Below are positions 6,285 to 8,879 of a stretch of 8,879 nucleotides of DNA, piece by piece (the first letter of the stretch is position 1; each line of letters opens with the position of its first letter). The stretch lies in assembly GCA_031273585.1 (NCBI GenBank), contig JAISRP010000010.1:1-8879 (forward strand). The letters run 5' to 3'. The translations under genes and the position numbers were made by a program. The stretch comes from Synergistaceae bacterium (GTDB lineage: Bacteria; Synergistota; Synergistia; Synergistales; Synergistaceae). The notes beneath the pieces were generated by a model. That model was not told where the DNA came from. It worked only from the letters and a program-made list of their open reading frames with translations, and did not search any database.

Positions 6285-6895
6285 ATGAGGTTACCAACGA
6301 GAAGATAGCCGCCCTGCAGGGAATAATCCTGGAGCACGCGAACGCGCAGCGCGCCGCCCTGGCTTCCGACGCCAGGCGGGAGGCGGAGGCGTGGCTCTCG
6401 AAGGAGATGGCCAAGCTGGACAGGGAGACACTGGCGGTGATAGCTGACGCCAAGGCCCGCTCGGAGGACATCTACAGGCGTCAGATACTGCAGGCGGAGC
6501 GCGAGAAGTCCACCGAGGTGCTGAGGCAGCAGAACATGTTCCTGAACGAGGCGCTGAAAAAATTTCAGGACGGCCTGGTACACCTCCGCGACCGCCCCGA
6601 CTACGACAAAATTCTGACCGCGCTGGCCGCGAGCGCCGTCCGCAATCTGAAGAGCCCCGCCCCCGTCAGGCTGCGCCTTGCGGCCCTCGACGCCCATCTC
6701 GGGGAGAGGATAGTAAATGCCGTCAACTCGAAAATACCCGACGCCGGCATGGTCTTCGAGGGCGACCCCGCTCCGATAATCGGAGGGTGTTGGGTCCAGT
6801 CCGCCGACGGCAGGCGGCAGGTCAACGCCGACTGGCTGTCCAGGACGCAGGAGGCCGCGGATATTTTAGCAGAGCGGCTTCTGCCCCTGCTGTAG
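6281..6895 (+). CDS. atpE: V/A-type ATPase subunit E (peripheral stalk)
   Basis: A 204-residue protein of typical subunit E layout. A long charged N-terminal helix (about 5-100, rich in Ala, Arg, Glu) forms a coiled coil with G. A globular C-terminal head then binds the top of subunit B. The conserved C-terminal block is IIGGCWVQSADGRRQVNADW (166-185), followed by the last helix AADILAERLLPLL. No membrane segment is seen. ATG 6281 shares four bases with the F stop (ATGA), and GAGGA at 6272-6276 serves as ribosome site within F. The symbol atpE is used here in the V-type sense and is not F-type subunit c. Confidence 0.93.
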   Translation: MNEVTNEKIAALQGIILEHANAQRAALASDARREAEAWLSKEMAKLDRETLAVIADAKARSEDIYRRQILQAEREKSTEVLRQQNMFLNEALKKFQDGLVHLRDRPDYDKILTALAASAVRNLKSPAPVRLRLAALDAHLGERIVNAVNSKIPDAGMVFEGDPAPIIGGCWVQSADGRRQVNADWLSRTQEAADILAERLLPLL

Positions 6896-6910
6896 GAAGG
6901 GGCGCGTACA

Positions 6911-8734
6911 TTGGCTGAAACGAGACAGAGGAGCGCTGAAATAAAAGGAGACGCGAGGCGGACGGGCCGGGTGGAGACAGTGAACGGACCGGTCATCCAC
7001 GCCGCCGGCATGAGAAATTTTGGGATGCGCGAGATGGTCCACGTCGGGAGCAACCGCCTTCTGGGGGAGATTATCCGGATGGAGGGCGAGAGCGCCACGA
7101 TACAGGTGTACGAGGAGACGCAGGGGATGAGGGTCGGCGAGACTGTGGATGGCACAGGCGAGCCGCTGTCCATCTCACTGGGCCCGGGGCTCATAGGTGG
7201 GTTCTTCGACGGGATAGGCCGCCCGCTTGCGGCCCTCCGGGAGAAGGAGGGGATGTTCATATCCCCCGGCCTCGAGGTCCCGATGATCGACCCGGATACG
7301 GTATGGGACATAAAGCCCGAGATCGCGCCCGGCGACATGATATCCTCCGGCAGCCTGATAGCCACAGTGCAGGAGACGCAGTTGATGCTGCACCGCGTCA
7401 TCTGTCCGCCCGACGTCGAGGGGGAGGTCGCGTGGGTTGTCTCCGAGGGCAAGATCACGAGCGGCGGGGTCGTCGCCAAGGTGAGAAACGCCCTTGGGCG
7501 CATCCTGGACGTCCCCCTGACTCAGCGATGGCCGGTCCGCGTGCCGAGGCCGTACAGGGACCGCCTTCTGCCGAACGAGCCGCTCGTCACGGGGCAGAGG
7601 GTAATAGACGGGCTATTCCCCCTGGCTAAGGGGGGGACGGCGGCGATACCAGGCGGCTTCGGGACGGGGAAGACCGTCACGCAGCACCAGCTCGCCAAGT
7701 GGAGCGAGGCCCAGGTCGTGGTCTACATAGGCTGCGGCGAGCGCGGCAACGAGATGACCGACGTCCTGGAGCAGTTCCCGGTACTGGAGGACCCCCGCTC
7801 GGGAAGGCCGCTGATGGAGCGGACCATACTGATAGCGAACACGTCCAACATGCCGGTCGCAGCCCGCGAGGCGTCCATTTATACCGGGATAACCATAGCG
7901 GAGTACTTCCGCGACATGGGATACGACGTGGCGCTGATGGCGGACTCGACAAGCCGGTGGGCCGAGGCGCTGCGCGAGATATCGGGCCGGCTCGAGGAAA
8001 TTCCGGCGGAGGAGGGCTTCCCGGCGTACCTCCCGTCGCGCCTGGCCGAGTTTTACGATAGGGCGGGCCGCGTCGTCACCCAATACGGCGAGAACGGAAG
8101 CGTGTCCATCATAGGAGCTGTCTCGCCCCCCGGGGGAGACTTCACCGAGCCGGTCACGCGCCACACCAAGAGGTTCATCCGGTGCTTCTGGGGGCTCGAC
8201 AAGAACCTGGCCAACGCGCGGCACTTTCCAGCGATATCCTGGCTCGACTCCTACAGCGAGTACGCGGAGGAGGTCGCGGGCTGGTTCGAGGGGCACGTTG
8301 ACGCGAGATGGGGCGACCTGCGCGAGAAGGCCAGGGCCATACTCATGGAGGACGAGAAGGTGCAGCAGGTGATACGCCTCGTGGGGGAGGACGTCCTCCC
8401 CGACGACCAGAGGCTCCTGGCCTACACCGCGTTTCTCGTCAAGAACGGCTACCTTCAGCAGGCGGCGTTCGGGTCCGACTCGTACTCACCGCCGGAGAAG
8501 GGGTTCGCCATACTCGACATGATAATGCACTTCTACGACAGGGGCCTCGATCTGGTCAGGCAGGGTGTGCCGATATCGCTGATACGGGAGAACGACGCGG
8601 TGGAGGACATCACCCACCTCAGGGAGTTCGGCGCGGAGGACGCGTCGTCGTTCGAGCGGGCAAGAAAGAGGCTCGACAACCATCTCAACAGGGTGGGATC
8701 GGAGCGCACCCGCGAGCAGGGGGGTAGGGGATAG
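6911..8734 (+). CDS. atpA: V/A-type ATPase catalytic subunit A
   Basis: The 607-residue catalytic ATPase subunit, with three copies alternating with B in the head. The N-terminal beta-barrel begins near [11 protein letters not shown] (19-29). The A-specific insert lies at roughly 120-200. Walker A is GGFGTGKT (248-255, K254). GERGNE (276-281) carries the probable catalytic base E277, 23 residues after the lysine as in Thermus. Walker B ends VALMAD (340-345), followed by [13 protein letters not shown]. The alpha/beta signature region reads [10 protein letters not shown] (440-449), with Ser where Asn is usual. The start is TTG 6911, eight bases after AGGAAGGGG; it gives about 16 residues ahead of the usual family start. 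Fifteen bases separate it from E. The stop TAG shares its G with the GTG of the B gene. Full length with all catalytic motifs intact. Confidence 0.98.
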   Translation: MAETRQRSAEIKGDARRTGRVETVNGPVIHAAGMRNFGMREMVHVGSNRLLGEIIRMEGESATIQVYEETQGMRVGETVDGTGEPLSISLGPGLIGGFFDGIGRPLAALREKEGMFISPGLEVPMIDPDTVWDIKPEIAPGDMISSGSLIATVQETQLMLHRVICPPDVEGEVAWVVSEGKITSGGVVAKVRNALGRILDVPLTQRWPVRVPRPYRDRLLPNEPLVTGQRVIDGLFPLAKGGTAAIPGGFGTGKTVTQHQLAKWSEAQVVVYIGCGERGNEMTDVLEQFPVLEDPRSGRPLMERTILIANTSNMPVAAREASIYTGITIAEYFRDMGYDVALMADSTSRWAEALREISGRLEEIPAEEGFPAYLPSRLAEFYDRAGRVVTQYGENGSVSIIGAVSPPGGDFTEPVTRHTKRFIRCFWGLDKNLANARHFPAISWLDSYSEYAEEVAGWFEGHVDARWGDLREKARAILMEDEKVQQVIRLVGEDVLPDDQRLLAYTAFLVKNGYLQQAAFGSDSYSPPEKGFAILDMIMHFYDRGLDLVRQGVPISLIRENDAVEDITHLREFGAEDASSFERARKRLDNHLNRVGSERTREQGGRG

Positions 8735-8879
8735 TGCCTCAGGCCGAATATATTGGAGTGACCCAGGTCAACGGACCTTTTATACTTCTCGAGAACGCCG
8801 GAGCGGAGGCTTTTTTCGGCGAGCTGGTGGACGTGAGGGTCCCCGGCGGAAAAATCAGGAAGGGCAGGGTCGTCTCGCT
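8734..8879 (+). CDS. atpB: V/A-type ATPase subunit B, 5' end only
   Basis: The first 48 codons of the non-catalytic nucleotide-binding subunit B are present before the window ends. The translation EYIGVTQVNGPFILLENAG then FFGELVDVRVPGGKIRKGRVV matches the N-terminal barrel of B, with its 'GP...vE', 'gElV.i' and 'G..r.G.V' pattern. The start is GTG 8734, which shares one base with the stop of A (TAGTG). A G-rich ribosome site, GGGGGGTAGGGG (8719-8730), lies in the end of A, so translation of the two head subunits is likely coupled. Being cut by the window edge, its nucleotide-binding region cannot be judged. Confidence 0.92.
   Translation, partial: MPQAEYIGVTQVNGPFILLENAGAEAFFGELVDVRVPGGKIRKGRVVS

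Noticed and set aside
6911..6973. GTG 6971 as the true start of subunit A, closer to the usual family N-terminus
   Set aside because: The nearest ribosome site, AAAAGGAG around 6943-6950, is about 20 bases away, while TTG 6911 has a well-spaced AGGAAGGGG.
6601..7503. 300-codon open frame on the - strand across the end of E and the start of A
   Set aside because: It spans two well-supported genes in antisense, and its translation is Ser/Pro/Arg-rich without family motifs; typical GC-rich shadow.
7613..8296. 227-codon open frame on the - strand within A
   Set aside because: Antisense to the conserved catalytic core of subunit A; no independent support.
1..8879. CRISPR arrays, tRNA/rRNA genes, transposase genes or a novel defence system
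   Set aside because: No regular repeat-spacer pattern, cloverleaf or rRNA-like sequence, or transposase-like protein was seen; every long conserved frame is cobT or a V-ATPase subunit.

Overview
The window holds nearly all of a bacterial V/A-type (rotary) ATPase operon on the + strand. A divergently transcribed archaeal-type cobT gene precedes it. The DNA is GC-rich and uses AGG (Arg), ATA (Ile) and GTG/TTG start codons freely. Together with a bacterial V/A-ATPase and an archaeal-type CobT, this suggests a GC-rich anaerobe, possibly of the Synergistota. That placement is an inference from gene content and style, not from an alignment.

Layout. Bases 1-100 hold a G/C hairpin region and a 12-base A run, which reads as a terminator for cobT on the - strand. 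Bases 101-1096 (-) are cobT, for lower-ligand activation in cobamide synthesis. Bases 1097-1314 are an AT-rich divergent promoter region with a perfect TATAAT and a repeated TGTATCGT motif. From 1315 onward all genes run on the + strand in the order D, G(H), C, I, K, F, E, A, B; B is cut by the right edge. Spacing is tight: G/C and F/E overlap by 4 bases, C/I by 10 and A/B by 1. The exceptions are 42 bases between D and G and 141 bases between I and K.

How the genes work together. A and B form the catalytic hexamer. D and F form the central shaft, and C couples the shaft to the membrane ring. E and G form the peripheral stalks. I is the membrane stator with the half-channels, and K is the proteolipid of the ion-carrying ring. 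All nine core bacterial V/A-ATPase subunits are represented, so the machine looks complete and functional. Whether it makes ATP or pumps ions cannot be read from the sequence. The ring lacks the polar ligands known from the Enterococcus hirae Na+ site, which hints at H+ coupling.

The least ordinary part is the I-K junction. It is an AT-rich spacer with a 75-base imperfect inverted repeat (17 of 21 arm positions match), followed by an oddly arranged K start. There a well-placed ATG opens a 5-codon frame that ends just after a -1 slippery-type heptamer leading into the K frame, while the simplest K start is TTG. I see no evidence of a wholly new system here. The interesting signals are regulatory or structural details of a known operon.
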